A stretch of DNA of 64,000 bases from an uncultured Bacteroidaceae bacterium (GTDB lineage: Bacteria > Bacteroidota > Bacteroidia > Bacteroidales > Bacteroidaceae): the NCBI GenBank assembly GCA_934426255.1, contig CAKRYD010000009.1, forward strand, positions 1 through 64,000, given 5' to 3'. This document shows, one piece after another, positions 45,673 through 54,154 of the stretch. The translations under genes and the position numbers were made by a program. The stretch's first letter is position 1; each line of letters starts with the position of its first letter. Under the pieces are notes generated by a model. That model did not search any database. It saw only the letters and a program-made list of their open reading frames with translations, and had not been told where the DNA came from.

Positions 45673-47991
45673 TTACATTCTGAAGAGGGATTTGCTGCTG
45701 AGTGCTTCTGCGTTGCCTTCTTTTCCGTAGCGCAATGTGATTTCGCTTCCTCCCCATGAGGCGGGGCGTCCGGCCATGACAACATTGAGGTAAATAACCT
45801 TTATTTTGTGGAGGCCTGCGCTCAGGGCTATGCTGCGCCCGTTGGGCTGTGATGTCTTGCAAGGGGTGCGGTTGTTGTCAACGACTTTCTGATTGTCAAT
45901 CCATACTTCAACGTTATTGGACTTGACATAGTAAACACCGTCTTTTTCAACCTTGACGTATCCGCTTGCAATGGAGGCATAGTCGCCATCGACGGGCAGG
46001 TTGACAAGTTCCTTAAGTTCTTTGATGGTGGTATTTTCCCATTTGTCAACGTTGGCCAAATCTTCTGTTTTGTAGTATGATCCTTTAACGTATTGTACGT
46101 TCAGGCCATTCTGCATTTTGTCTGATTGTGGTGTTGCCGGTTGCAGCTGTTGCTTTTCTACGCGGATGGTGCGTGTTTTGCTCATGTAGCCGCAGGGCAG
46201 CAGAGTGGCAATCTTGATGGTGGCACTTTGTGTGAATTGCAAGGGTGTCGTATAGACGGTCGATTGTGCTGTTGGCTCGCTTCCGTCGAGGGTATAAACC
46301 ATCTTTTCAGGGCGTGTAGTCTTGAACGTTACGGTGTTATTGTCTGTAAACGCTTCATAATCGCATGAGCCATAGGGTTGTTCTGGCAGTGGTATGTGGA
46401 AGTTGACGTTGTGTTCTTTGAGGCGGATGTACGCATCGTAGTCGACACGTTGGGCGAAGTTGTTGAAGTTCTTGTTTTCTTTCGGACTCCAGCCAATTTC
46501 GGAAAGAGCCAGTGCACGTGGATAGAGACGATAGTCTTGTATGTCGTTGTCGGCAAGATATTCGGCCCAAAGGTTCACTTGCGGCCCCATGACATATTTG
46601 TCCATGCCTTTTTCGTGAACTTTGGCAGGTACAGGGTCATAGGCGTAGGTAGCTGACAAAGGAGCGTAACCTCCGATGCCTTGAGGCTCAATGGCTGGGT
46701 CACCTTGATAGTAGTCGAGATACATGCCGCCCTGACTCGATGTCATGATGACGCGATGGCCGGCATTGGCAGCCGTAATGCCTCCGTTGTCGCCGCGCCA
46801 CGACATGACGATGGCGCTTTTGTTGAGATTGCCGCCTTCAAGAATTTCATCCCAACCGATGATGCTTTTCCCGTATTTGTTGAGGTATTTTTCCATTTCG
46901 CATACAACATAGCTTTGCAGTTGAGCTTCCTTGCTGCGGTCTTTCTCGTCTTTGAATCCGAGTTCTTGAATTTTTTTCTGGCAAAGCGGACATTTGGCCC
47001 ATTCGGAACGCGGCGCTTCATCGCCTCCTATGTGAAACAGCTGTGAAGGAAATATCTGCACCATTTCATCGACTACGTCCTTGAGAAATTGAAATGTCGT
47101 TTCCTTGCCCGGGCACATAACAATAGGTTCTATGCCCCAGATGGAGCGTGGCTTGATTTGTACATCGCGGCATGAAAGCCATGGGTAGGCTGCGATGGCT
47201 GCCAGTTCGTGGCCCGGCATCTCGAATTCGGGAACGATGTTGATGAAACGCTCTTCGGCATATTTGACAAGGTCTTTTAGCTGCTCTTGCGTGTAGAAAC
47301 CACCAACGCGTCCGTTTTCGGTGTCTCTCCATGCACCGACTTCGGTGAGCTTTGGGTATTTTTTGATTTCAATACGCCATCCTTGATCTTCGGTCAGATG
47401 AATGTGCATATTGTTGATTTTGTACATGGAAAGTACGTCGATATGCTTTTTCAGTTGTTCTATAGTGAAGAAATGGCGGCATACATCAATCAAAGTTCCA
47501 CGATATGGAAAACGCGGCTGGTCTTGTATCTGACAAGCTGCGGCCTTCCATGCAATTCCTGTGACGGGTTTGGAACTTTCGATTTGTGGCGGCAACAATT
47601 GCATGAAGCTTTGCATGGCGTAGAATAATCCGCGCTGTGTTGAAGCTTTGGCCGTAACTTTTGTTGGTGTCACGTCCAGTTCATAGGCTTCGTCTCCTTT
47701 TACCTTTTTGTCAAGCAGCAGCACGATGCCGGCTTGTTTCTTGTTGTTGGTGGCTTGGATGTTGTAGCCTGTAGCTTGGCTTATCTTTTTTGCAAAGAAT
47801 TGTCCTACATGTTCGGCCTTTTTGGCGTAGATGGTTGTTTGTGCCGTCAGTTCGAATTCGCCATTGTCTGGCGTTAGCTTGGCCGGAACTGGAATGATGT
47901 TGTAGCGTTCAGCGGCCTGTGTGCTATTCCATGTGCATGAAATAGCCAATGATGCCACGAAGCAGATGAGAGATAAGATTTTTGTATTCAT
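45673..47991 (-). CDS. Beta-N-acetylhexosaminidase (GH20)
   Basis: 772 aa. Exported enzyme removing terminal N-acetylhexosamines from glycans. Signal peptide about 1-27; the LAISC stretch might allow lipidation but is a weak lipobox. A GH20b domain (30-160) precedes the catalytic barrel with HIGGDEAPRSEW, Asp324-Glu325 being the assisting and acid residues; IHLTEDQGWRIEIKKYP is also diagnostic. The C-terminal part has a chitobiase-type segment (TLDGSEPT) and a PA14-like region (KVEKDGVYYVKSNNVEVWID). Likely host mucin or N-glycan use. The small gene 48003 lies 11 bp upstream. Confidence 0.93.
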   Translation of the reverse strand: MNTKILSLICFVASLAISCTWNSTQAAERYNIIPVPAKLTPDNGEFELTAQTTIYAKKAEHVGQFFAKKISQATGYNIQATNNKKQAGIVLLLDKKVKGDEAYELDVTPTKVTAKASTQRGLFYAMQSFMQLLPPQIESSKPVTGIAWKAAACQIQDQPRFPYRGTLIDVCRHFFTIEQLKKHIDVLSMYKINNMHIHLTEDQGWRIEIKKYPKLTEVGAWRDTENGRVGGFYTQEQLKDLVKYAEERFINIVPEFEMPGHELAAIAAYPWLSCRDVQIKPRSIWGIEPIVMCPGKETTFQFLKDVVDEMVQIFPSQLFHIGGDEAPRSEWAKCPLCQKKIQELGFKDEKDRSKEAQLQSYVVCEMEKYLNKYGKSIIGWDEILEGGNLNKSAIVMSWRGDNGGITAANAGHRVIMTSSQGGMYLDYYQGDPAIEPQGIGGYAPLSATYAYDPVPAKVHEKGMDKYVMGPQVNLWAEYLADNDIQDYRLYPRALALSEIGWSPKENKNFNNFAQRVDYDAYIRLKEHNVNFHIPLPEQPYGSCDYEAFTDNNTVTFKTTRPEKMVYTLDGSEPTAQSTVYTTPLQFTQSATIKIATLLPCGYMSKTRTIRVEKQQLQPATPQSDKMQNGLNVQYVKGSYYKTEDLANVDKWENTTIKELKELVNLPVDGDYASIASGYVKVEKDGVYYVKSNNVEVWIDNQKVVDNNRTPCKTSQPNGRSIALSAGLHKIKVIYLNVVMAGRPASWGGSEITLRYGKEGNAEALSSKSLFRM

Positions 47992-48002
47992 GAATTTATA
48001 AA

Positions 48003-48263
48003 TTATTTTTCCTGATGTGCTACTACGCCCCTTTCAATCAGTTTTTCGCGTAGTAAAAAGTACTGATACGCAAGCCCGCTATAAGTAGTGTTTTTACTTA
48101 GGAGGTGGGCTTGTTCGATAATGATTCCTACCGTGTAGTGCAGGTTGGGATAATTGGTCGCTTTGTCAAGCCTGAAAGAAGCCGGCAATAGCTCCTTGTT
48201 TGATTTGAACCATTGTGCCAAATCTTTGAGTTCTTTTTCGGAATATTGCTTTTGAAAATCCAT
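48003..48263 (-). CDS. Small conserved Bacteroidales-type protein
   Basis: 86 aa. No catalytic motif. Helical with FRLDKATNYPNLHYTVGIII as its conserved core; it resembles the small DUF6965-type proteins of Bacteroidales from memory, without known function. Its promoter places the start of transcription at about the ATG, so the message may have almost no leader. It is followed after 11 bp by the hexosaminidase, so that gene shares the promoter. Confidence 0.65.
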   Translation of the reverse strand: MDFQKQYSEKELKDLAQWFKSNKELLPASFRLDKATNYPNLHYTVGIIIEQAHLLSKNTTYSGLAYQYFLLREKLIERGVVAHQEK

Positions 48264-48270
48264 ACTTCGG

Positions 48271-48301
48271 CAAAGTTAGCGGAAATAACGGAGAAAGCAA
48301 A
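48271..48301 (-). promoter_or_regulatory. Promoter of the small gene and hexosaminidase
   Basis: Minus strand TTTG (48298-48301), 19-bp spacer, TAACTTTG (48271-48278), a full consensus match. The box ends 7 nt before the ATG at 48263. Confidence 0.65.
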
Positions 48302-48332
48302 GCCATTCATCTATAAAATCAAGAAGAATATA

Positions 48333-48340
48333 TACCTTTG
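48333..48340 (+). promoter_or_regulatory. -7 box directly before the uracil-DNA glycosylase gene
   Basis: TACCTTTG ends 7 nt before ATG 48348. The divergent promoter of the small gene is 32 bp away. Confidence 0.45.
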
Positions 48341-48347
48341 CAAGTTG

Positions 48348-48932
48348 ATGGAAACATTTGAGAATTTGCGTGACGAGGTCTTGTCGTGCCATAAGTGTGC
48401 ATTGCGCGAGGGCCGTTATAATGTGGTGTTTGGCGAAGGATGTCCAACAGCAGGTTTGATGTGTATCGGTGAAGGTCCCGGTTATTATGAAGATATGCAG
48501 GGAAGGCCTTTTGTCGGTGCGTCGGGACAGCTGTTGGATAAGATATTGGATGTGTGTGGCTTTTCGCGCAGTCGCAATGTGTTTATTGCAAATATCGTGA
48601 AGTGTCGTCCTCCCGGCAATCGTGCTCCATTACCCGAAGAACGTGCAGCCTGTTTGCCTTATCTGCTGAGACAAATCGACTTGATTAATCCGACGATCAT
48701 TGTTTTGCTGGGTGCTACCGCTTTACAGGGATTGATAGATCCTGAAGCACGTATAACGCGGATGCGCGGACAGTGGTTGCAATGGCGTGGACGGTGGGTA
48801 ATGCCAACTTTTCATCCTTCGGCTTTGCTGCGTACTCCGGCATTAAAGCGTGATGCTTGGGAAGACTTTAAGAAGGTAATAGACAAATACAGAGAAGTGG
48901 TGGATAGCCACCACTTCTCTGCCTATCATTGA
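48348..48932 (+). CDS. udg: Family 4 uracil-DNA glycosylase
   Basis: 194 aa. Removes uracil from DNA, starting base excision repair. A 4Fe-4S cluster is expected at Cys14, Cys17, Cys86 and Cys102. GEGPGYYEDMQGRPFVGASG is the uracil-pocket motif 1 and FHPSALLR motif 2 with the catalytic-loop His. Open codons run to 48213, but the -7 box at 48333 and the Cys14 spacing support ATG 48348. Family 4 enzymes are heat-stable in archaea but also occur in many anaerobes. Its last codons form a terminator hairpin. Confidence 0.92.
   Translation: METFENLRDEVLSCHKCALREGRYNVVFGEGCPTAGLMCIGEGPGYYEDMQGRPFVGASGQLLDKILDVCGFSRSRNVFIANIVKCRPPGNRAPLPEERAACLPYLLRQIDLINPTIIVLLGATALQGLIDPEARITRMRGQWLQWRGRWVMPTFHPSALLRTPALKRDAWEDFKKVIDKYREVVDSHHFSAYH
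48891..48925 (+). terminator. Hairpin inside the 3' end of udg
   Basis: 13-bp perfect stem AGAGAAGTGGTGG (48891-48903) with CCACCACTTCTCT (48908-48920) and a 4-nt loop. It overlaps the last dozen codons and lies between convergent genes; the T-run after it is weak. Confidence 0.5.
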
Positions 48933-48947
48933 TGATTCTTTCAATTT

Positions 48948-50279
48948 TTATAGGTCGAGATACTCGATGTCCATGTCATAGCTCCATTGGTCGAAGTAGA
49001 GATTCCCACTTTTCCACTCGACTTCTCCACGTTGGAAATCTACCGTTTCACTGCGTGGATATTTCTTTTTGGGGCTTAGCTCCATGCCATAGTCGTTGTT
49101 GACAATCATTCGCCATGAATCAATTCCGCCCAGAAAGAACATTTTTTCTTTATCATTAGATGCATAGCTTGGGATGCCGAAAGATTGGTCTACAGGCACC
49201 CAACCGATGCCTTCAAAATAGACTTCGGCCCAGTCGTGCAGGTTCCATGCGTTTGGGTGCATCATGAAACCACTTTGGAAGTGAGCCGGAATGCCGCTGA
49301 TGCGGCAAAGTGTGATGAATAGCAGACTGACTTGTCCGCAATCTCCATGGTGGTTGTCTAGAACATATTCCGGGATGTTTTCAATGGTGGAGTATTCGCG
49401 AGCCGAGGCCCATGGGAAATGGCCGTCAATCCATTGGAAGATGGCTTGTGCTTTATCCAACGGATTGGTTAATCCGGTAGTGAGGCTATCGGCTAACTTG
49501 CGTAATCGGGGAGAAAAGCGAATGTGCTTTTCTCGTTCTGACGTATATGTCTTATAAAGATCCGATGTCGTATTGTAAGGCTTGATTTCTCGTTCGTTCA
49601 AATTATAAAATGCTCCGTGTGATGTATATTCGAATTTTTCACTGAATACCGTCGGTTTGCCTGCTACGGCTGTCTTTTCCATATAGAGCGTGCTATGCTT
49701 GCATGTGGGGTCGGAGAACTTATAGTCTTTTTCACTCGCAGAAATGAATTTTACATTGGTTTGGCGTTGCACGTCTTTTCTCGGGAATGGCAACCAACAG
49801 CGGATTTTTTCTCCTGCAGGAACAGCGTCGGCCTTTACTGTCAAAGTGTAGGTGACACGCATGTGTTTTGGTTGCGCCAAATATTTGGGCGAGGCTTGTT
49901 CTGCATCGCGAATGATATTGGGAACGTTGCTTTTGTCGGCTTCTTCGCTGCCGCTATGCGATGTTCCGTCTTTTTCGGCCTTTATGCGTGCGCATTCGGA
50001 ATTGATACGGAATAGGTTGGGTGCGGCACTGTGGAAATAAAGCTTTTGGCTGTCGATAACCATGTATTCCAATGCTTTTTGCTTTTCCCAGCAGTCCATT
50101 TGCTCATCAGTTACATTGGGAATATATTTTTGGATATAGGCCTTGACATCGTTTTTACTTTTTGTGAAATCGCACAGTAGTCGATGGCGCAAGTCTTTTT
50201 CCCATGAATAGTTGTTCTGCTCGTTGGAAGCGCAGCTTGTGGCACAAGCAAGAAGAATGATATATAATAGCTTGTTCAT
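48948..50279 (-). CDS. Transglutaminase-like lipoprotein
   Basis: 443 aa. Signal peptide with a lipobox at LACATSC (Cys16). A central beta domain precedes the transglutaminase core: NHHGDCGQVSLLFITLCR carries the catalytic Cys, NLHDWAEVYFEGIGWVPVD the His and Asp. In bacteria this fold usually acts as a peptidase or transfer enzyme rather than a crosslinker. It lies 15 bp after the dipeptide epimerase and two genes after an NlpC/P60 peptidase, so a role on peptidoglycan-derived peptides in the periplasm is a reasonable inference. Confidence 0.85.
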   Translation of the reverse strand: MNKLLYIILLACATSCASNEQNNYSWEKDLRHRLLCDFTKSKNDVKAYIQKYIPNVTDEQMDCWEKQKALEYMVIDSQKLYFHSAAPNLFRINSECARIKAEKDGTSHSGSEEADKSNVPNIIRDAEQASPKYLAQPKHMRVTYTLTVKADAVPAGEKIRCWLPFPRKDVQRQTNVKFISASEKDYKFSDPTCKHSTLYMEKTAVAGKPTVFSEKFEYTSHGAFYNLNEREIKPYNTTSDLYKTYTSEREKHIRFSPRLRKLADSLTTGLTNPLDKAQAIFQWIDGHFPWASAREYSTIENIPEYVLDNHHGDCGQVSLLFITLCRISGIPAHFQSGFMMHPNAWNLHDWAEVYFEGIGWVPVDQSFGIPSYASNDKEKMFFLGGIDSWRMIVNNDYGMELSPKKKYPRSETVDFQRGEVEWKSGNLYFDQWSYDMDIEYLDL

Positions 50280-50294
50280 GAAGTTATATGGTTT

Positions 50295-51434
50295 TTATAT
50301 TTTGGTGATTCCAATGCCGGGACGTTCAGGGAGTGTGATTTTTCCCTTAACGACTTCCATTCCTTTAAATCGGTCGTTAGATATAAGAAGGTTGCCGTCG
50401 AGGTCGGCAAAATCAACGGCTGGTGACAATTGAGCGGCGGCTGATACGGCGCATGATGTTTCTGTCATGCATCCGATCATTACTTTCATGCCGATAGCGC
50501 GTGCGTAGTTGAGCATTTTCCATGCTTCACGCATTCCGGTACATTTCATCAGTTTGATGTTGATGCCTGAGTAGGCTCCTTGTACGTCTTTGATATCTTT
50601 CAAACGTTGTATGCTTTCGTCGGCAAAGACAGGCAGCGGGCTTTGTTCTGTGATCCATGCGATATCGTCTTTCATTTCTTTGGGCATGGGCTGTTCTATC
50701 ATGACTATGCCTTTTTCTTTTAGCCAATGAATCATGTCAATGGCTTTTTGCTTGTCTTTCCATCCTTGATTCACGTCAACTGCAATGGGAAGGTTGGTCA
50801 CGCTGCGAATGGTTTCAATCATTTCTTTGTCATTGTCGCGTCCCAGTTTTACTTTCAAAATGTTGAATCTATCTGCGCATTCCTTGGTCTTTTGTTTGAC
50901 GGCTTCGGCTGTGTCGATGCCTATTGTAAAGGTTGTCGATGGAGCTTTTGTCTTGTCCAATCCCCATATTTTGAACCAAGGTGCGCCGAGCAGTTTACCC
51001 GTTAAATCGTGCAAGGCAATGTCAATGGCGGCTTTGGCTGCTGTATCGCCCGGTGAAAGGCTGTCGACATAAGCCAGAATGTCTTCCATGTGAAATGGGT
51101 CGTTGAATTGTTCCAAATCTACTTTTTGCAAGAAGGCCGTAACACTGGCTACTGTCTGCCCAAGGTATTGTGGCATTGAGGCTTCTCCATAGCCGGTGAT
51201 GCCGTCGTATTCTATTTCGACTTGTACGTCGGGTGTGGTAGTCCTTGAGTAGGTTGCAACCGTGAACACATGTCTCAATTTTAGCTCGTAAGGAAAGAAA
51301 CGAAGTTTCATCTTCTTACTGCCGCTTTTGTTGATGTTGAAAAATGGTATGGAAGCGGCTTGTGTTCTTTGGGCAGCTACTGCTGAGGCTGCGCCTAAAC
51401 CTAAAGTTTTTAGGAATTGTCGTCGTGAACTCAT
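50295..51434 (-). CDS. Dipeptide epimerase, Tat-exported
   Basis: 379 aa, enolase superfamily. Likely epimerises L-Ala-D-Glu from murein to L-Ala-L-Glu. The N-terminus MSSRRQFLKTLGLGAASAVA is a twin-arginine signal, so the folded enzyme would act in the periplasm, unlike cytoplasmic E. coli YcjG. Active-site elements are LKVKLG (KxK), metal ligands in DVNQGW, EQPMP and DES, and the second-face lysine in NIKLMK. The NlpC/P60 peptidase upstream (11 bp) would release its substrate. Confidence 0.9.
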   Translation of the reverse strand: MSSRRQFLKTLGLGAASAVAAQRTQAASIPFFNINKSGSKKMKLRFFPYELKLRHVFTVATYSRTTTPDVQVEIEYDGITGYGEASMPQYLGQTVASVTAFLQKVDLEQFNDPFHMEDILAYVDSLSPGDTAAKAAIDIALHDLTGKLLGAPWFKIWGLDKTKAPSTTFTIGIDTAEAVKQKTKECADRFNILKVKLGRDNDKEMIETIRSVTNLPIAVDVNQGWKDKQKAIDMIHWLKEKGIVMIEQPMPKEMKDDIAWITEQSPLPVFADESIQRLKDIKDVQGAYSGINIKLMKCTGMREAWKMLNYARAIGMKVMIGCMTETSCAVSAAAQLSPAVDFADLDGNLLISNDRFKGMEVVKGKITLPERPGIGITKI

Positions 51435-51445
51435 GGTCGTGTATA

Positions 51446-52648
51446 CTATTGATAGAATTCGTTTTTGTCTGTCGTGTTAAGTCCGTTTTCCTTATTTATA
51501 TATGGAAGGATGCGTGATGCGAACAGAAGCCTGTTCAAATCGTATTCGTCATAGTTGTCTGCTGCCGGGTCGAAGCTGCTTACGTGAACCCATCCCAATG
51601 AATGGATGAACTGTTTGTTGCTCATATAGATGCCTACGTGCGAAACGCGCTCTTTGCGCCCGACAGATGCTTTTTTGCCGAAAAACAGCAAGTCGCCCGG
51701 TTCAAGGTTGCTGAAGTCCGAGTTTATCTCGATTCTTTTTCCTTTATAGGCTTGTTGGGAAGCATCACGCGGTATGATGATGTCGTGCATCAACAGTGTG
51801 GTGCGTACAAAGCCGCTACAGTCTACGCCTTTTGTGCTTGTTCCGCCCCACATGTAGGGTATGCCGTTCAGACGAAGTCCTGTTGCCAGGATGTTTTCGG
51901 CGTCTTGTTTCAAGGAACTTCTCCATTTGTCGAGAGGACGGCTTGCTTCTTTCGGAATGAAGCCTTGCCGTCCGTCGGGATAAGCCACCTGATAGAATTT
52001 CCTTTTCGTGCCAATCCATTTCAAACGGTTTCCTGCAACGATGTCGCTTACTATTTGTGATTTTTTGCTGGCTTTCGAATAGACGAAACCGTAGATGTCT
52101 GTTGCTATGATTTGCTGGCTTTTATTCCATTCGCTTAATTCTTTTCTGGTTACAGCGTGAATGGAAGCGGGAAGGACCCATGCCAGATATTTGTCGGGTG
52201 TCTGTACTTGCCACCAACCTGCTTTTTGGATAATGCGTACGGGCATTCCCAAAATGGCTTGTGTGGATTGGCCGGCATCATAGTCAGCGTAAGTGCGTAG
52301 ATTGCATACTGAAACGTTGACTATGCCCCAATTGTTTTCGCCCGTTTCTTCAGGGTCGGGTAGGATTCGTATACCGTTGTCTACATTCAAGCCAGCAGCT
52401 TTCAAACTCTTTTCCAAGGCTTCACGCGCAGGCGGTAAATCTGTGACACCGCTTAGGATGACTGTGTTTTCGGTTCCCATGCGGTATTCTATGTCAAAGA
52501 TGGCTATTCGTTTGTCGGGTGCGAATATATTTTCTATGCTATCGCAGATGGCTGTTATCCGGCTGGTGTCTTTATCAATTGCTGCTGAAACAGGTGAATA
52601 GATGGTATACTGGAGTGTGAGGATTAGAAGTAAAGTATACTTTTTCAT
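51446..52648 (-). CDS. NlpC/P60 peptidase with SH3-type domains
   Basis: 400 aa. Signal peptide MKKYTLLLILTLQYTIYSPV. SH3-like regions (about 120-270, GMPVRIIQKAGWWQVQTPD) precede the NlpC/P60 domain with the catalytic Cys in GVDCSGFVRTT, His in RVSHVGIYM and a third polar residue in FIHSLGWVHV. This matches YkfC-type gamma-D-glutamyl-diamino acid endopeptidases. Codons are open to 52711, but the promoter box at 52683 and the signal peptide fix ATG 52648. It opens the operon with epimerase and transglutaminase-like lipoprotein: a muropeptide salvage unit. Confidence 0.9.
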   Translation of the reverse strand: MKKYTLLLILTLQYTIYSPVSAAIDKDTSRITAICDSIENIFAPDKRIAIFDIEYRMGTENTVILSGVTDLPPAREALEKSLKAAGLNVDNGIRILPDPEETGENNWGIVNVSVCNLRTYADYDAGQSTQAILGMPVRIIQKAGWWQVQTPDKYLAWVLPASIHAVTRKELSEWNKSQQIIATDIYGFVYSKASKKSQIVSDIVAGNRLKWIGTKRKFYQVAYPDGRQGFIPKEASRPLDKWRSSLKQDAENILATGLRLNGIPYMWGGTSTKGVDCSGFVRTTLLMHDIIIPRDASQQAYKGKRIEINSDFSNLEPGDLLFFGKKASVGRKERVSHVGIYMSNKQFIHSLGWVHVSSFDPAADNYDEYDLNRLLFASRILPYINKENGLNTTDKNEFYQ

Positions 52649-52682
52649 ATAGTCGAAAAGATAGTGCCTTTTGTTTTTCATA

Positions 52683-52712
52683 CAAAAGTACTGAAAATAA
52701 TCTTTTACCAAT
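52683..52712 (-). promoter_or_regulatory. Promoter of the muropeptide salvage operon
   Basis: Minus strand ATTG (52709-52712), 18-bp spacer, TACTTTTG (52683-52690); leader of about 28 nt. Confidence 0.5.
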
Positions 52713-52806
52713 AGCTCTTGTTTGATTTTTTGGGATGAGTGCCGAATCCTTGCGTGCTGTTTGCCGTTTATATGCTGGTTTTACGCTCTATAATCTGAAT
52801 AAATAT

Positions 52807-52814
52807 TAAATTTG
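52807..52814 (+). promoter_or_regulatory. -7 box of the sigma factor gene
   Basis: TAAATTTG, consensus match, 39 nt before ATG 52854; no clear -33 box, which could mean a different sigma factor or an activator. Confidence 0.4.
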
Positions 52815-52853
52815 GTGGAGCTATCGCGTGCTTGTGTGTATAGAGAATAGAAA

Positions 52854-53345
52854 ATGGATGCAACGACGTTTGAATATATGGCCAAGGAGTTGCGGTTACT
52901 GGCAGAAAAGTCGAGCCGTGCTTTGCTGACAGATGAGGCAGATGCTGAAGATGTGGCACAAGATGTGATGGTGCGTCTTTGGAGTATGTGCGGCGAGCTT
53001 CGTGCTGAGCATGTCAGGGGATTGGCTTCGTTGATGGCCAGACGTATGTCGTTGAATGTGTTGCGCAGTAGGCAGCTGGAAACGCGCGAAGCACTTGTCG
53101 AAGATCCTTTGGATGCCGATTCGCCATTTGAACGTCTTCATGAGAAGGAAATGGCCGCCTGGCTTGAAAAACGTCTGCAATGTCTGCCATCTACTCAGCG
53201 TGTAGTGTTACGGATGCGCCAAGTGGAGCAACGTTCACGTTCTGAGATTGCTTCGATATTGGGCTTGGAGGTTCATAGTGTGGAAACGTTGCTTTCGAGA
53301 GCGCGTCGCGAGTTGTTGAATGAGATAAAAAAGAAATTCCTATAA
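52854..53345 (+). CDS. ECF-type RNA polymerase sigma factor
   Basis: 163 aa. Region 2 contains DAEDVAQDVMVRLW for -10 recognition and core binding (about residues 26-45). Region 4 (about 108-160) reads LPSTQRVVLRMRQVEQRSRSEI then a recognition helix VHSVETLLSRARREL. It is followed with a 1-nt overlap (TAATG) by a membrane protein that may be its regulator. Targets are unknown. Confidence 0.9.
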   Translation: MDATTFEYMAKELRLLAEKSSRALLTDEADAEDVAQDVMVRLWSMCGELRAEHVRGLASLMARRMSLNVLRSRQLETREALVEDPLDADSPFERLHEKEMAAWLEKRLQCLPSTQRVVLRMRQVEQRSRSEIASILGLEVHSVETLLSRARRELLNEIKKKFL

Positions 53346-54121
53346 TGACAGAAAAAAGCACGTCAATAGCAAATTTGCTGGACAAGTTTATGGCTGGGTC
53401 TACCTCTCGTGCCGAAGAGCAGATGCTGGCTGAATATTTTCGTTCGGCCGATATTCCGAAAGAGTGGGAAGCCTATCGCGAGATGTTTTTATATTTCGAT
53501 GAGGGCATGCCCGACGCTGTAGTGGCCGGTAAAAATGCTTTGCGCATCAGGCGGCCGTTGCGCAGGGCGTATTTATGGGTAGCTTGTGTTGCAGCGGGTC
53601 TTATTGTCTTCTTGTTGATGTTACCCTATTCCAATGAGACTCCTACAGAAAAAGGAGTCTTGGCTGATGCAAAGCTTTCAGTTGATAATAAGGTCGATAC
53701 GTCCGTAGGGGAGGTTAAGCCGAAGCCGGCCCGCTTGACGGTAAAACCAGTAAGGAACATCGGACGACTCTTGCAGGAACGCATTGTGCGTCGTCCGCCG
53801 AAGAGATATTTTGCCGAAGCTGAAACGGTAGGAAATCAGATGGCAGTTGCAGCCGATAGTATTGCACGTGATACGCTGTCTGCAGATGTCGTAGGCAAAT
53901 GGCTGGCACAAGCTGCTACGAAAGATTCTCTCCAACGAGCTATACAGGTTGAGCATGTTGCCGGAAATGTGAAAAGTGCCGATGACGTGGTTTTGACGCG
54001 TGAAGATATTTTGGCTGCCATCATTTTGGAACAAATGAAACGTGCTGAAGTGTTGCATACTTTTGAAACAATGGTTATGGAAGCCCCTTTGCCAGATTAT
54101 GATGATGTGACGCATGAATAA
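53345..54121 (+). CDS. Single-pass membrane protein, putative sigma-factor regulator
   Basis: 258 aa. The cytoplasmic N-terminus LLDKFMAGSTSRAEEQMLAEYF is the short helical motif found at the start of many Bacteroidetes proteins encoded after ECF sigma factors. One membrane helix follows at about 77-98 (LWVACVAAGLIVFLLMLPYS), then a polar periplasmic part. No FecR domain is visible. The start codon overlaps the sigma stop, arguing for stoichiometric production. The anti-sigma role is inferred from position. Confidence 0.7.
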   Translation: MTEKSTSIANLLDKFMAGSTSRAEEQMLAEYFRSADIPKEWEAYREMFLYFDEGMPDAVVAGKNALRIRRPLRRAYLWVACVAAGLIVFLLMLPYSNETPTEKGVLADAKLSVDNKVDTSVGEVKPKPARLTVKPVRNIGRLLQERIVRRPPKRYFAEAETVGNQMAVAADSIARDTLSADVVGKWLAQAATKDSLQRAIQVEHVAGNVKSADDVVLTREDILAAIILEQMKRAEVLHTFETMVMEAPLPDYDDVTHE

Positions 54122-54154
54122 CGATAAACAATAGTGAGAATATTTATAGCTTAG

